Source: CAVXZE01 sp963766175 (GTDB taxonomy: Bacteria; Myxococcota_A; UBA9160; UBA6930). Taken from it: DNA of 64,000 bases. Below the pieces are notes generated by a model that worked only from the letters and a program-made list of their open reading frames with translations, ran no database searches and was not told the DNA's origin. How positions within the stretch are numbered: position 1 is the first letter of the stretch; the number at the start of each line of letters is the position of its first letter. The stretch is taken from the NCBI GenBank assembly GCA_963766175.1, contig CAVXZE010000002.1, positions 124,001 to 188,000 of the forward strand, given 5' to 3'. A program made the translations under genes and the position numbers. Below are positions 34,769-43,385 of this stretch, piece after piece.

Positions 34769-35497
34769 ATGACGGATCCGCAGTGCACGCTGATCGTCGA
34801 CAGCGACGAGAAGGCCCTCGCGGAGCTACCGCTGCGCATCCTCCGAATCGGCGTCGACGTCTTCTACACGAGAAACTGGGAGGAGGCATTGCTGCTGGCG
34901 CGCGAGGAGGCTCCTCGAATCCGAGTGCTGCTGTTCCCGCCGAGCGTCGACTTCGACCGCATCGGGGCCGTGCAGGGCGCCCTCCGCTCGACCGCCAGCG
35001 ACGCTCGGCGAACCCTGGTCGTGGTCGGCCCGAAGGCGGACGAGCCGACCCGAATTCGTCTCCGCGGAGGCGGCGTGGAGCTGGCCCTCTGGGAGCCCTT
35101 CGACGAGAGCGCGCTGCGCCAGGTGCTGGGCAACGCCCTCTCGGCTCGAGAGTACTCCGACCAGAGAGAGGTGCCTCGCTTCCCGACGACGCTGCTGGCC
35201 CGCACCTTCTCGGGGATCCGCCGCAAGGACGTGATCGTCTCGACCCTCTCCCTGCGCGGCGCGTTTCTCGAGACGCCCTTCCCTTTCCTAGAGGAGACGC
35301 GAATCACCCTCGAATTGGCGCTCCCCGATGGTCAGCTCCTGACCAAGGCAACCGTGGTCTACTCCCAGATCGGTCGCGACCCGGCGCCTCCCGGCCATCC
35401 GCCGGGCATGGGGATTGCCTTCGCGGATCTCGATTCCGCGGTGGAAGATCGCCTGCGGCGTTTTCTCGGAGATCTGAGCGACCGTTTCGGCGTCTGA
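34769..35497 (+). CDS. Receiver-like plus PilZ domain protein
   Basis: 242 aa from ATG 34769. Residues 1-125 follow a receiver fold (LIVDSDEKAL, RVLLFPPS, LVVVGPKA, LWEPFDESAL), but the phospho-acceptor Asp position reads PPSVDFD and the lysine is missing, so it is a degenerate receiver. Residues 135-240 are a PilZ domain (VPRFPTTLLARTF ... LSLRGAFLETPFPF). No RxxxR motif is clear. Likely a signalling adaptor in c-di-GMP or motility control. It converges on a single-domain PilZ gene 21 bases away. Confidence 0.75.
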   Translation: MTDPQCTLIVDSDEKALAELPLRILRIGVDVFYTRNWEEALLLAREEAPRIRVLLFPPSVDFDRIGAVQGALRSTASDARRTLVVVGPKADEPTRIRLRGGGVELALWEPFDESALRQVLGNALSAREYSDQREVPRFPTTLLARTFSGIRRKDVIVSTLSLRGAFLETPFPFLEETRITLELALPDGQLLTKATVVYSQIGRDPAPPGHPPGMGIAFADLDSAVEDRLRRFLGDLSDRFGV

Positions 35498-35518
35498 GCG
35501 ACTCGGTGTCGGACGGTG

Positions 35519-35860
35519 TCAGGCGCGATGGTCCTCTTCCGCTGCCCTCTCCATCACCCGGGCGACCCACGGGTCGACGCGGACGAACTGCAGGGCAACT
35601 TCCATGGAGTTCTCGTCGAGTCGATGGGTCCGGAGCACGCGGCCCACGGCGTCGACGGTCTGATCGCCCATGGTAAAGCTCACCCGCAGCAGCTCGCCGG
35701 CGATCAGGCGGGAGCCGACGACCCTGAAGCGGATGCCGCCCAGCGAGACATCCCTCCCTTCCCCGAGGCTCGTAGGTGCGGCGAAAGGCGTGTAGGAGAC
35801 GAGATCCCCGATCTCGACCCTCGGGTACTTGCGGCGATTCGCGTTCTCTTCCAATTCCAC
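35519..35860 (-). CDS. Single PilZ-domain protein
   Basis: 113 aa. NRRKYPRVEI gives the RxxxR c-di-GMP arginines (RRKYPR) and GRDVSLGGIRFRV gives the DxSxxG turn, both canonical, so c-di-GMP binding is likely. No other domain is present. It is a small cytoplasmic receptor of the YcgR/PlzA type. Its target is unknown; the neighbouring receiver-PilZ protein and the GGDEF cyclase at 37878 are possible pathway partners. Confidence 0.9.
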   Translation of the reverse strand: MELEENANRRKYPRVEIGDLVSYTPFAAPTSLGEGRDVSLGGIRFRVVGSRLIAGELLRVSFTMGDQTVDAVGRVLRTHRLDENSMEVALQFVRVDPWVARVMERAAEEDHRA

Positions 35861-35961
35861 CGTTCTGCCCCGGGCGCCAGAGCCGGTCGCGCCCTGGGTC
35901 GCACTTCGGCAGCCTGCGCGGGCGGCTTGAGCGCGGCGGGGCCCGCCTCCGGCGACGCTTC

Positions 35962-36417
35962 CTAGCGAATCGGCAGCACGCTGGACTTTCGCACCGTTCG
36001 GAGGGCGAAGCTCGACTGCACGCGCGCCACGCCGGGAAGGCGGGTGAGGTGCTGGCTGTGAATGCGCTCGAAGTCAGCCGCGTCGGAGACGACCACTCGG
36101 AGCAGATAGTCGAACTCCCCCGTCATCAGGTAGCACTCGATGACTTCCGGCACGCCCTGGACCGCCTCCTCGAAGGTCTGGAGATCGGCTTGATCCTGGC
36201 GCTGGAGCATGATGCTGACGAAGACGTTGACGGGGATCCCGGCCTTCTGCTGGTTGACGACGGCCGTGTAGCGCTCGATCAGACCCGCCTTCTCCAGGGC
36301 GCGCACCCGTCTGAGGCAGGCGGACTCCGAGAGGTGAACGCGGCCTGCGAGCTGCACGTTGGGGATCCGCCCTTCGCGCTGAAGCACATCGAGTATGGCC
36401 CGGTCGTAGGTGTCCAT
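35962..36417 (-). CDS. Lrp/AsnC-family transcriptional regulator
   Basis: 151 aa from ATG 36417. Residues 1-60: winged HTH (DRAILDVLQREGRIPNVQLA, SESACLRRVRALEKAGLIER). Residues 65-145: the RAM/AsnC ligand domain (VIECYLMTGEFDYLLRVVV). Divergent from alanine dehydrogenase across an AT-rich spacer, the classic arrangement for an amino-acid-responsive activator of ald. L-alanine is therefore the probable effector (inference from context). Confidence 0.92.
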   Translation of the reverse strand: MDTYDRAILDVLQREGRIPNVQLAGRVHLSESACLRRVRALEKAGLIERYTAVVNQQKAGIPVNVFVSIMLQRQDQADLQTFEEAVQGVPEVIECYLMTGEFDYLLRVVVSDAADFERIHSQHLTRLPGVARVQSSFALRTVRKSSVLPIR

Positions 36418-36436
36418 AGCCAATTTTGGATGAATT

Positions 36437-36475
36437 GACAGATTTCTTCGAAATAATCGAAATATAAGACAGATT
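36437..36475. promoter_or_regulatory. Direct repeats in the lrp-ald divergent promoter
   Basis: GACAGATT occurs at 36437-36444 and 36468-36475, 31 bases apart (three helical turns), each followed by a CTT/TTT-AAAT segment. The whole spacer 36420-36560 is far more AT-rich than the surroundings. Lrp-type octamers commonly wrap such phased sites. TTGACA at 36436-36441 could be a -35 box, but no -10 box at normal spacing was found. Confidence 0.45.
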
Positions 36476-36593
36476 CTTTCAGAAATTAGGTGATATCGAG
36501 CAAGTTTTCAAATATCCTTCCCAGTTCCAGGTGTATTCTTGTCGAGCGAATTGAAGGGATTTGATGGCTCGCCGCGGCCGCGAGGAGAGCGAC

Positions 36594-37706
36594 GTGAGGA
36601 TTGGGGTTCCCAAGGAGATCAAGGTGCACGAGTACCGCGTCGGCCTGGTGCCCGCCGGAACTCGGGAGCTGGTAGCAGCGGGCCACGAGGTGCTCGTCGA
36701 GACCCAGGCCGGTGCCGGAATCGGACTCACGGACGCGGACTACCAGAACGCCGGCGCGCGGATCGCCGACGGGGCAGCTGCGGTCTTCGCGGAGACCGAT
36801 CTCGTGGTCAAGGTGAAGGAGCCGCAGCCCCAGGAGTGCGCGATGCTGCGGCCCCGCCAGGTGCTGTTCACGTATCTCCATCTCGCGCCCGACCCCGCCC
36901 AGGCGCGTGCGCTCTGCGACTCGGGCGCCAGCGCCATCGCCTACGAGACAGTGACCGCTGCGGACGGGTCGCTTCCGCTTCTCACGCCGATGAGCGAGGT
37001 AGCGGGCCGGATGTCCGTGCAGGTGGGTGCGAGCTGTCTACAGAAGGCAAACGGCGGACGCGGTGTGCTGCTCGGCGGGGTGCCGGGGGTGGATCCCGCC
37101 ACGGTGGCGATCCTGGGTGGTGGCGTCTCCGGCACCCACGCGGCGGAGATGGCGGTGGGCATGCGAGCCGATGTCACGGTGGTGGACAAGTCCATCGAGC
37201 GGCTGCGCGAGCTCTCGGCCCTCTTCGGCCCCTCCCTCAAGACGACCTACTCGACGGCCGACGGGATCGAGTCGCTCGTGACCCGCGCGGATCTGGTGAT
37301 CGGCGCGGTGCTGACCGCCGGGGCCGCCGCACCCAAGCTCGTGTCGAGGGAGATGGTGCGGAAGATGAAGCCCGGCGCGGTTCTGGTGGACATCTCCATC
37401 GACCAGGGGGGCTGCTTCGAGACCAGCCGGCCGACGACGCACGCCGAGCCGACCTTCGTGGTGGATGACGTCGTACACTACTGCGTCACCAACATGCCGG
37501 GGGCAGTGCCGCGCACCTCCACTTTCGCCCTCACCAACGTGACGCTTTCCTACGTCAGGGCCCTGGCGGACCTCGGATTGGAGGCGGCGCTGGCCTCCGA
37601 TCCCCACCTGGCGTGCGGCCTCAACGTGCACGACGGGCACATCACCCACCAGGCCGTGGCGCGCGCCCTGTCTCTCGAGTACCGGCGATTTTCAGTCGCG
37701 GCCTAG
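36594..37706 (+). CDS. ald: Alanine dehydrogenase
   Basis: 370 aa from GTG 36594, chosen because GAGGAG lies six bases upstream and the product then starts MRIGVPKEIK as in the family (usual length about 371). Motifs: VPKEIKVHEYRVGLVP (pyruvate-binding Arg/Lys), YLHLAPD (catalytic His region), the NAD loop ILGGGVSGTHAAEMAVGM, and DISIDQGGCFETSRPT. Converts L-alanine, NAD+ and water to pyruvate, ammonia and NADH. Probably regulated by the divergent Lrp. Confidence 0.96.
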   Translation: MRIGVPKEIKVHEYRVGLVPAGTRELVAAGHEVLVETQAGAGIGLTDADYQNAGARIADGAAAVFAETDLVVKVKEPQPQECAMLRPRQVLFTYLHLAPDPAQARALCDSGASAIAYETVTAADGSLPLLTPMSEVAGRMSVQVGASCLQKANGGRGVLLGGVPGVDPATVAILGGGVSGTHAAEMAVGMRADVTVVDKSIERLRELSALFGPSLKTTYSTADGIESLVTRADLVIGAVLTAGAAAPKLVSREMVRKMKPGAVLVDISIDQGGCFETSRPTTHAEPTFVVDDVVHYCVTNMPGAVPRTSTFALTNVTLSYVRALADLGLEAALASDPHLACGLNVHDGHITHQAVARALSLEYRRFSVAA

Positions 37707-37877
37707 CCCGTCGATCCGCCGGGCCGACCCCACACCTTAGCTCCAAAGTTCGAGTATTCTAGGTGAGGGGGGTTCCTGCGGAAACAGCGCAAAGATTCGA
37801 CCGACTCGCAAGACGCGAGAAGGGAGAATACTGGACTGGTTTTTCGCCGAGCCTCGTCACTCTAGAGGGTTGATCTG

Positions 37878-39146
37878 TTGCGGACCTCGATTCGGATCAG
37901 ACTCATCGCAGGTCTTGGCATCATGCTGCTTCCGCTGGTGGGGATGGGTCTCGGTGCCTTCGTCTTGCTCGAACAGGCGATTCAGTTTCTGGATGAGATA
38001 GAGGAAGAAGCTTCCGAAGAGCTCCTGCCAGCAGCACGGCTTCGTCAACTGCTCAGCAGGGCGTACAGGCCTGTGAAGGACTACATCATCCATGGCGGAC
38101 AGGAAGAACGCGAAGAGTTTCTCCGCCTTGCAGAGCAGATCGATCAGGCCTTCGACGAGGTGTTGTCCGCCAGCCTGGATGTCCCCGAGGAAGGGGATCT
38201 GCTCCTCGATGCTCAAGAGCTCTGGGCAAAGGAGACCGAAGTAACCAAGCAAATCTTGATGTTGGCCGACCCTGCTGAAGATGAACTGGCCATGCAGAAA
38301 ATGGACATCATGGATGACTACTTCGACCAGGTCCTCTCATCCGTTGAACGAGCCAATGTCCTGATGCTTCACGAAATGGAGAGCTATTCGCATGTCGCCC
38401 GTGAGTATTTTCAGCGCGTCTACGTATTGGCTATTGGAGCAATCGCCATAGGCATCGTCATTTCAATCGTGGTGGTGTTGCTGATTGCGGGTTCGATCCT
38501 GCGTCCACTGCAAACGCTGCAAACTGGAGTCAGGAGATTTGGGAGCGGGTCGCTTTCTCATCGTATTGGGCAGCTCTCGACGGACGAGTTTGGCGAGCTC
38601 GCCCTGGCCTTCGACAGCATGGCTGACAGGCTCGAGGAAATGGCCGCAAGAGACAGCCTTACCAGACTTTTCAATCGGAGGGAATTTCTTCGATATCTGA
38701 CTGCCGAACTAAAACGTTCCGAGAGGTACCATCACTCCATGGCCCTGCTCATGTTGGACATCGATCACTTCAAATCGGTGAACGATCAGCATGGCCATCA
38801 GGTCGGGGATGAGGCGCTCAAAGCGATGGCTGCGCGAATCTCACGTAGCGTTCGTTCGGTGGACCACGTCTCCCGATACGGAGGTGAGGAGATCATTCTC
38901 ATCCTGCCAGAGACGGGGAGACAAGAGGCCTTGAGCATGGCAAATCAGCTGAGGGCGAGAATCGAAAATGAAACTTTTCAACTCCCAGGCGGACTGGAAA
39001 TTGCTCTCACAGCGAGCATTGGGGTTGCGGTATTCCCCACCGACGCAAGGACGGAGAGTCAGTTGGTCGCAGCGGCTGACGCTGCAGTCTATGAGGCCAA
39101 GAACGAAGGACGCAATTGCGTCCGGGGTTTCGCCACCACAGGTTAG
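37878..39146 (+). CDS. Membrane diguanylate cyclase (periplasmic 4-helix sensor, HAMP, GGDEF)
   Basis: 422 aa from TTG 37878 (GAGGG eight bases upstream). TM1 near 8-30, a helical, acidic periplasmic region of about 150 residues, TM2 near 185-210, HAMP (RPLQTLQTGVRRF), then GGDEF residues 255-420 with active site RYGGEEI. The inhibitory RxxD (RSVD) is present five residues before it. It should make c-di-GMP from GTP under product control. The DNA is visibly less GC-rich than neighbouring genes, hinting at acquisition. The hairpin element copy A follows its stop. Confidence 0.92.
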   Translation: MRTSIRIRLIAGLGIMLLPLVGMGLGAFVLLEQAIQFLDEIEEEASEELLPAARLRQLLSRAYRPVKDYIIHGGQEEREEFLRLAEQIDQAFDEVLSASLDVPEEGDLLLDAQELWAKETEVTKQILMLADPAEDELAMQKMDIMDDYFDQVLSSVERANVLMLHEMESYSHVAREYFQRVYVLAIGAIAIGIVISIVVVLLIAGSILRPLQTLQTGVRRFGSGSLSHRIGQLSTDEFGELALAFDSMADRLEEMAARDSLTRLFNRREFLRYLTAELKRSERYHHSMALLMLDIDHFKSVNDQHGHQVGDEALKAMAARISRSVRSVDHVSRYGGEEIILILPETGRQEALSMANQLRARIENETFQLPGGLEIALTASIGVAVFPTDARTESQLVAAADAAVYEAKNEGRNCVRGFATTG

Positions 39147-39190
39147 AACCAGGACCTTCAGCGGCGTCCGCCGCGCGCCCCGCCTCTGTG

Positions 39191-39310
39191 ACGCCTTGCT
39201 GTCCGAGAGGAAAGGACAGCTACGTATTTCGTATTTCACGACCGAGGGTCTCCAATTGGAGGCATCGGGATACGAGCTGGTGAGCGGCATCACCGACACC
39301 TCAGTCCGGG
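39191..39310 (+). ncRNA. Candidate structured RNA/repeat element, copy A
   Basis: Hairpin 1: GCTGTCC (39198-39204), loop GAGAGGAAA, GGACAGC (39214-39220). A palindrome CTCCAATTGGAG lies near 39250-39261. Hairpin 2: GGTGA-GCGGCA-TCACC (39279-39294). It aligns with copy B (23301-23507) around both hairpins with one compensated pair in stem 1 (G-C here, T-A there). It sits between the GGDEF stop and the PAS kinase start, 50 bases before the latter, and could be a leader of the kinase gene. No known riboswitch consensus fits. Confidence 0.45.
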
Positions 39311-39359
39311 ATCAGGTTCCATTGGGCTGCGCCGATCGAGTCTCGAGGAGCCACCAGCG

Positions 39360-40655
39360 ATGAGATCAGGAGAGCCGATGCTTCCGAGTAGCGTGGAAGG
39401 ACTGGGGGGCAGCGTCATCGGAGCCCCTGAAGAATTCGAGGTAGCGGGCGACTTCATGAACCCCCGCCATGGAATCGCATCCGGGCTCGATCGGCGTTCA
39501 GCGCTCCCGCTGATTCCGGGGCAGGCCCGTCTTGACGACTCCGTGGCCCCCGTCGACGCTGAGGAGCAGGTGGTTCGGATGAGTGACCGCCAGTTTCCCC
39601 ACTCCTTCGATTGCCTCAGGGCGATCCTGGACACCTCACCGGACGGTGTCGTCATCATCGGCCGCAACCGCCGTATCACCTACGTCAATCCGGCCGCAGA
39701 GCACCTGTTCGACCGCCCGGAGCAGGAGATCGCCGGCAAGGCCATCGATCTGTACGTGCAGCGCTGCGAGGGCTTGGATCGGATCGCAGAGAAACTGCGC
39801 CCCGGGCATCCCGTTCGGGGTCAGGATCTCGAGCTGCGCCGCCGGGACGGTACCGTGATCTGTGTCTCGGTCTCGGCGAGCCTGCTGCGCTTGCGCGATG
39901 GAACCGAGATGGGCGCCGTGGCCTACCTTCGCGACGTCACCGAGCGGCGCCGGACCGAGGAAGACCTGGCGCGCTCCAACGCCCAGCTCGAGCACTACGT
40001 CGACGCGGTGTCTCATGACCTGCGCTCGCCTCTGGTCTCCCTGTTGGGCTTCTCGCGCCTGTTACGTGAGGATTACGGGGCCCGTATCGACGAGAAGGGC
40101 CGGCATTTCCTGGATCGGATCGAGCAGGCCGGCCGCACCATGGAGAGCTTGATCCACGACCTCCTGGAGCTCTCGCGGATCGGGCGAACCGAGGCGGACA
40201 AGTCCCTGATCGATCCCCGAACCGTGCTCGCTCCGCTGTACGCGGAGTTCAAGCCCCGACTCGATCAAGAGGGCGCCTCCCTCGAGCTTCCCGAGAGCCC
40301 CCCTCTCCTGATGTGCAATCGCACGCGGCTCTACCAACTCTTCTCGAATCTGGTCGGCAATGCCCTCGACCACATGGGAAAAGTCGAGCAGCCGCGGATC
40401 CGGGTGGAGGTGAAGTCGCTCCAGGACGGCCACCAGATCACCGTGAGCGACAACGGCAAGGGAATCGATCCCGCCCAGCACGACCGTATCTTCGAGATCT
40501 TCCAGAGTCTCGGTCCTCGCAAGGACGGTCGCCGGGGCACGGGAATCGGCCTTGCGATCGTCAAGAAGATCGTCGAGACACACGGCGGGCGCGTCTGGGT
40601 CGATAGCAGACCCGACCAAGGGGCCAGCTTCCACCTCACCCTCCCCTGCCGCTAG
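39360..40655 (+). CDS. PAS-domain sensor histidine kinase (cytoplasmic)
   Basis: 431 aa from ATG 39360 (GAGGAG nine bases upstream). The first 75 residues are unstructured. PAS domain at 85-190 (ILDTSPDGVVIIGRNRRITY, then AVAYLRDVTERR). HisKA with DAVSHDLRSPLVSLLGFSR, HATPase with QLFSNLVGNALDHM, SDNGKGID and GTGIGLAIVKKIVE. No membrane segment. The architecture resembles bacteriophytochrome-type kinases without the chromophore domain. No response regulator is adjacent. Copy A of the hairpin element lies directly upstream. Confidence 0.92.
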   Translation: MRSGEPMLPSSVEGLGGSVIGAPEEFEVAGDFMNPRHGIASGLDRRSALPLIPGQARLDDSVAPVDAEEQVVRMSDRQFPHSFDCLRAILDTSPDGVVIIGRNRRITYVNPAAEHLFDRPEQEIAGKAIDLYVQRCEGLDRIAEKLRPGHPVRGQDLELRRRDGTVICVSVSASLLRLRDGTEMGAVAYLRDVTERRRTEEDLARSNAQLEHYVDAVSHDLRSPLVSLLGFSRLLREDYGARIDEKGRHFLDRIEQAGRTMESLIHDLLELSRIGRTEADKSLIDPRTVLAPLYAEFKPRLDQEGASLELPESPPLLMCNRTRLYQLFSNLVGNALDHMGKVEQPRIRVEVKSLQDGHQITVSDNGKGIDPAQHDRIFEIFQSLGPRKDGRRGTGIGLAIVKKIVETHGGRVWVDSRPDQGASFHLTLPCR

Positions 40656-40682
40656 CCGAGCGTCTCGATCTTCGCTTGCCTC

Positions 40683-40710
40683 GTGAACTTCGTTCGCCTA
40701 CGGCTCACTG
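40683..40710. repeat. REP-like inverted repeat, copy 2
   Basis: GTGAACTTCGTTCGCCTACG then GCTCACTG, matching 23510-23537 at all but a few core positions, between the convergent PAS kinase and htpX genes. It could double as a bidirectional terminator. Confidence 0.5.
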
Positions 40711-40731
40711 CTTGCGCGGTCAGCGCCGGCC

Positions 40732-41616
40732 TCACCCACCCATGGCCTTGAGGCGAGCAATGCGCTCATCGAGGGGCGGATGCGAGGCGAAGAGCACCGC
40801 GAGCCCACTCTTGACGCCGCCGGAGATGCCGAAGGCGTTCAATTGGGCCGGAAGCGGCTCGTTGGCGCCCGACTTGAGACGCTCGAGGGCGGCCACCATG
40901 CGATTGGCTCCGGCGAGACGCGCCGCGCCCGCGTCGGCCCGGAACTCTCGCTGACGGGAGAACCACATCACGACGGTGCTGGCGAGAATGCCCAGGACGA
41001 TCTGGGCCAGGATCGAGACGACGAAGTATCCAATGCCGAGGCCGCGCTCGTTCTTCAAGATGACGCGATCGACGAAGTGGCCGATCACCCGGGCGAAGAA
41101 GATCACGAAGACGTTGAGCACGCCCTGGATGAGTGTGAGGGTGACCATGTCGCCGTTGGCGATGTGGCTCACCTCGTGGGCGAGCACCCCGTCGACCTCG
41201 TCCTTGTTCATGCCGCGGAGCAGGCCGGTGCTGACCGCCACCAGGGCACTGTTGCGGCGGGCACCGGTCGCGAAGGCGTTCGGAGCCGGCGAGTCGTAGA
41301 TCGCCACCTCGGGCATGCCGATCCCCGCCGCCTTGGCGTGCTTTCCGACGGTCTCCACCAGCCACATCTCGGCCTGGCCGCGGGGATCCTGGATCACCTG
41401 GGCGCCGGTGGAGCGTTTGGCCATCCACTTGGACATGGCCAGGGAGATGAAGGAGCCGCCCATCCCGTACACCGCCGCAAAGATCAGCAGGGCCCGGTGG
41501 TCGAGATCGACGCCTTGCTCGTCGAGAAGGCTGTCGACCCCGAGGAGTTGGAGGACGATTCCCAGCACCACGAGGACGGCGATGTTGGTGGCGAGGAAGA
41601 GGGCGACTCGTTTCAT
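40732..41616 (-). CDS. htpX: Membrane zinc metalloprotease HtpX
   Basis: 294 aa from ATG 41616. N-terminal helices (VALFLATNIAVLVVLGIVLQ; then LLIFAAVYGMGGSFISL), catalytic zinc motif VLAHEVSHIANGD, two further helices around 170-215 and a zinc-ligand glutamate in REFRADAGAA. Length matches E. coli HtpX (about 293). An M48B inner-membrane protease for quality control of misfolded membrane proteins, commonly envelope-stress induced. Monocistronic. Confidence 0.96.
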   Translation of the reverse strand: MKRVALFLATNIAVLVVLGIVLQLLGVDSLLDEQGVDLDHRALLIFAAVYGMGGSFISLAMSKWMAKRSTGAQVIQDPRGQAEMWLVETVGKHAKAAGIGMPEVAIYDSPAPNAFATGARRNSALVAVSTGLLRGMNKDEVDGVLAHEVSHIANGDMVTLTLIQGVLNVFVIFFARVIGHFVDRVILKNERGLGIGYFVVSILAQIVLGILASTVVMWFSRQREFRADAGAARLAGANRMVAALERLKSGANEPLPAQLNAFGISGGVKSGLAVLFASHPPLDERIARLKAMGG

Positions 41617-41725
41617 TGATGGGCTCCGCGAAAGGTTGAGACACCGGCTGCGGGGAGGAGTTCGCAGCCCGCACCGTCCCTCAATGATGGGAACCCCTTC
41701 GCGTCCGTCAAGCGAGGGGTGAAGA

Positions 41726-42040
41726 CTAGACGGGGGAGGTGCCTCCGAGACGCTGGAAGACGGCGTCGGGAGTCTCCCCGACGTCGCCGGCCTCGAGGGT
41801 CTGAAGGTCCGCGCCGATCGACGCACAGAGGCCGGCGCTGTTCTCGATGCCTCGGGTGGAGAGCTCTTCGGGCAGGATGCGCGCAACCACCACGGCCATC
41901 TGGTCGGGGGTGACACTGCGGGCCTCGAGGCCCGCCTGCTTGAGGGCCAGCCGCACTGTTCCGCGGGCCTCGAGCCGGTCCAGAGAGGTGCCCGCCTCGA
42001 GCTGCTCGCAGACGAAACTGAACGCTCGGGTGTCCGCCAC
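41726..42040 (-). CDS. Small conserved-looking cytoplasmic protein of unknown function
   Basis: 104 aa from GTG 42040, with GGAGGG four bases upstream. Helical with one Cys near each end (SFVCEQLEAGTSLDRLEA; SAGLCASIGADL); a middle strand SVTPDQMAVVVARILPEEL. No membrane helix and no family recognised. The next gene downstream is htpX, 109 bases away on the same strand. Divergent from the putative lipoprotein. Confidence 0.55.
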   Translation of the reverse strand: MADTRAFSFVCEQLEAGTSLDRLEARGTVRLALKQAGLEARSVTPDQMAVVVARILPEELSTRGIENSAGLCASIGADLQTLEAGDVGETPDAVFQRLGGTSPV

Positions 42041-42141
42041 CGTCCCTCCAGGCCTCTCGATCGGAAGAACATCCCAACCCCTTGAGAACCTTGAGAGCCG
42101 ACCTGCTCCTGGCACGGGAGGCGATCCTGTATCTTCGGTGG

Positions 42142-42783
42142 ATGCGAAGGCCGGATGCGCTCCTCGCCGCCCTGGGCGGCCTCGTCGCCCTGGCCTGTGC
42201 CACTGCTCCGCCCGCCAAAGAGCCGGAGCGCCCCCCCCAGGCGCGATCCCTGGTGCGGATCTCCGAGGTCGCGACCATCGGACCCTATCTAAACGCCAGA
42301 CTCTCGGGTCAACGCTTCTCGCTGCGATTCCTCTTTCCGCGGAACGAGAATTGCCTCGCCCTGATCCGCCCCGGAGCCGAGCTGCGCTACCTGCACCTCG
42401 GGACCCTCGGAAGCGTCGTCGACGAGGAGAAGCGGCGATGCGAGCCGATCGGGGTGGCCTCGCTTCGGGAGTGGCGCGATCACCTGCCGCGCCAGCGCTC
42501 TCCGCACCGGACTCCCCGGGTTCAGGTCGAGTTTCGCACCATCTTCGAGGGAGAGGACCAGGTGCTGGTCCGCGGGCGCTTCCCACTGGCGCTGGAGATC
42601 CGCTGGGCCGCAGCCATGGACACGGTGGCGATGTTTCCGGCGGATCCCGCCTGCGACGAGGCGCGGCAGCTCGGGAAGGCCACCATGGAGTACCACGCCA
42701 AAGGGCCGGAGCCCTTCCTACTGGTGGGAGAGGAGGGCAACTGCCCCATTTTGGGCTTCGCGAACCCCCTGGAGGCGGATTGA
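42142..42783 (+). CDS. Putative lipoprotein/exported protein of unknown function
   Basis: 213 aa from ATG 42142 (start uncertain; no good RBS, an upstream start at 42082 is possible). Residues 4-20 (DALLAALGGLVALAC) form a signal with a Cys that does not perfectly fit a lipobox (ALAC). The mature part contains NENCLALIRPGAEL, RRCEPIGV and two more cysteines (DPACDEA, GNCPILG), so two disulfides are possible. No domain recognised. Confidence 0.55.
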   Translation: MRRPDALLAALGGLVALACATAPPAKEPERPPQARSLVRISEVATIGPYLNARLSGQRFSLRFLFPRNENCLALIRPGAELRYLHLGTLGSVVDEEKRRCEPIGVASLREWRDHLPRQRSPHRTPRVQVEFRTIFEGEDQVLVRGRFPLALEIRWAAAMDTVAMFPADPACDEARQLGKATMEYHAKGPEPFLLVGEEGNCPILGFANPLEAD

Positions 42784-42827
42784 CTCGCTGAACGCCGTTC
42801 ACCGGATCCGGTCCGGTCCAGGCCCAG

Positions 42828-43385
42828 TCAGGGCGCCTGGTCGGAGAGGAGCTCCGCAATCGGTCGGCCGCCCACGAAGAGGTCTTCGATCGCGGCCCGT
42901 CCTCCTTTCACGCGCAGCACCACGAAGGCATCGCCCTTCCCGGCGCCGCTCCGGTAGGCATTCTCCGCGCGCGGCGCGTCGTACTCGTCCATGTAGTAGC
43001 GGTCGAAGGGAAGGCCGACGGTGACCTCCTTCGTCTCCGCGTTCACTTCTCGAACCCGCGCCCGAACGTAGAGTCCGGTCTCGGGAGCTCGACTGCAAAT
43101 TCCGCCGAGACGGGCGAAGCCCTCCGCATCGGTTTCGAGAAGTGCGTAGACCGTCGAGCTTGCGTGGTAGTCCTCGGGCTTCTCTACCGGAACCGTGAAG
43201 GTCTCGAGGCGAAGTCGCACGTAGCGACCGCGCAGGATGTCGCTCGGATCCACCGTCTGGCAGCGAATTCGCACCGGCGTTCCCGCGCGCAGGATGCGCT
43301 CGTGGCCGACGATCATGCTCGCGGGGTAGGCCAGCTGCGCGACACAGGTGACGACGAAGAGCACCGATCCGATCCGCAGCGACAT
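42828..43385 (-). CDS. GDYXXLXY-domain membrane-associated protein
   Basis: 185 aa. N-terminal helix (IGSVLFVVTCVAQLAYP), then the family signature region DPSDILRGRYVRLRLE and, later, DRYYMDEYDAPRAE and VLRVKGGRAAIEDLFVGGRP. This protein family accompanies DUF2157 membrane proteins. Its ATG shares one base with the stop of the upstream DUF2157 gene (TGATG), so the two are translationally coupled. Function unknown; probably a periplasmic partner of the membrane protein. Confidence 0.85.
   Translation of the reverse strand: MSLRIGSVLFVVTCVAQLAYPASMIVGHERILRAGTPVRIRCQTVDPSDILRGRYVRLRLETFTVPVEKPEDYHASSTVYALLETDAEGFARLGGICSRAPETGLYVRARVREVNAETKEVTVGLPFDRYYMDEYDAPRAENAYRSGAGKGDAFVVLRVKGGRAAIEDLFVGGRPIAELLSDQAP

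Noticed and set aside
39198..39220. Guanidine-I or GEMM (c-di-GMP) riboswitch
   Set aside because: The CCGAGAGG loop of copy A is not kept in copy B, and GEMM core sequences (GCAAA, GACGC-AAAGCC) are absent.
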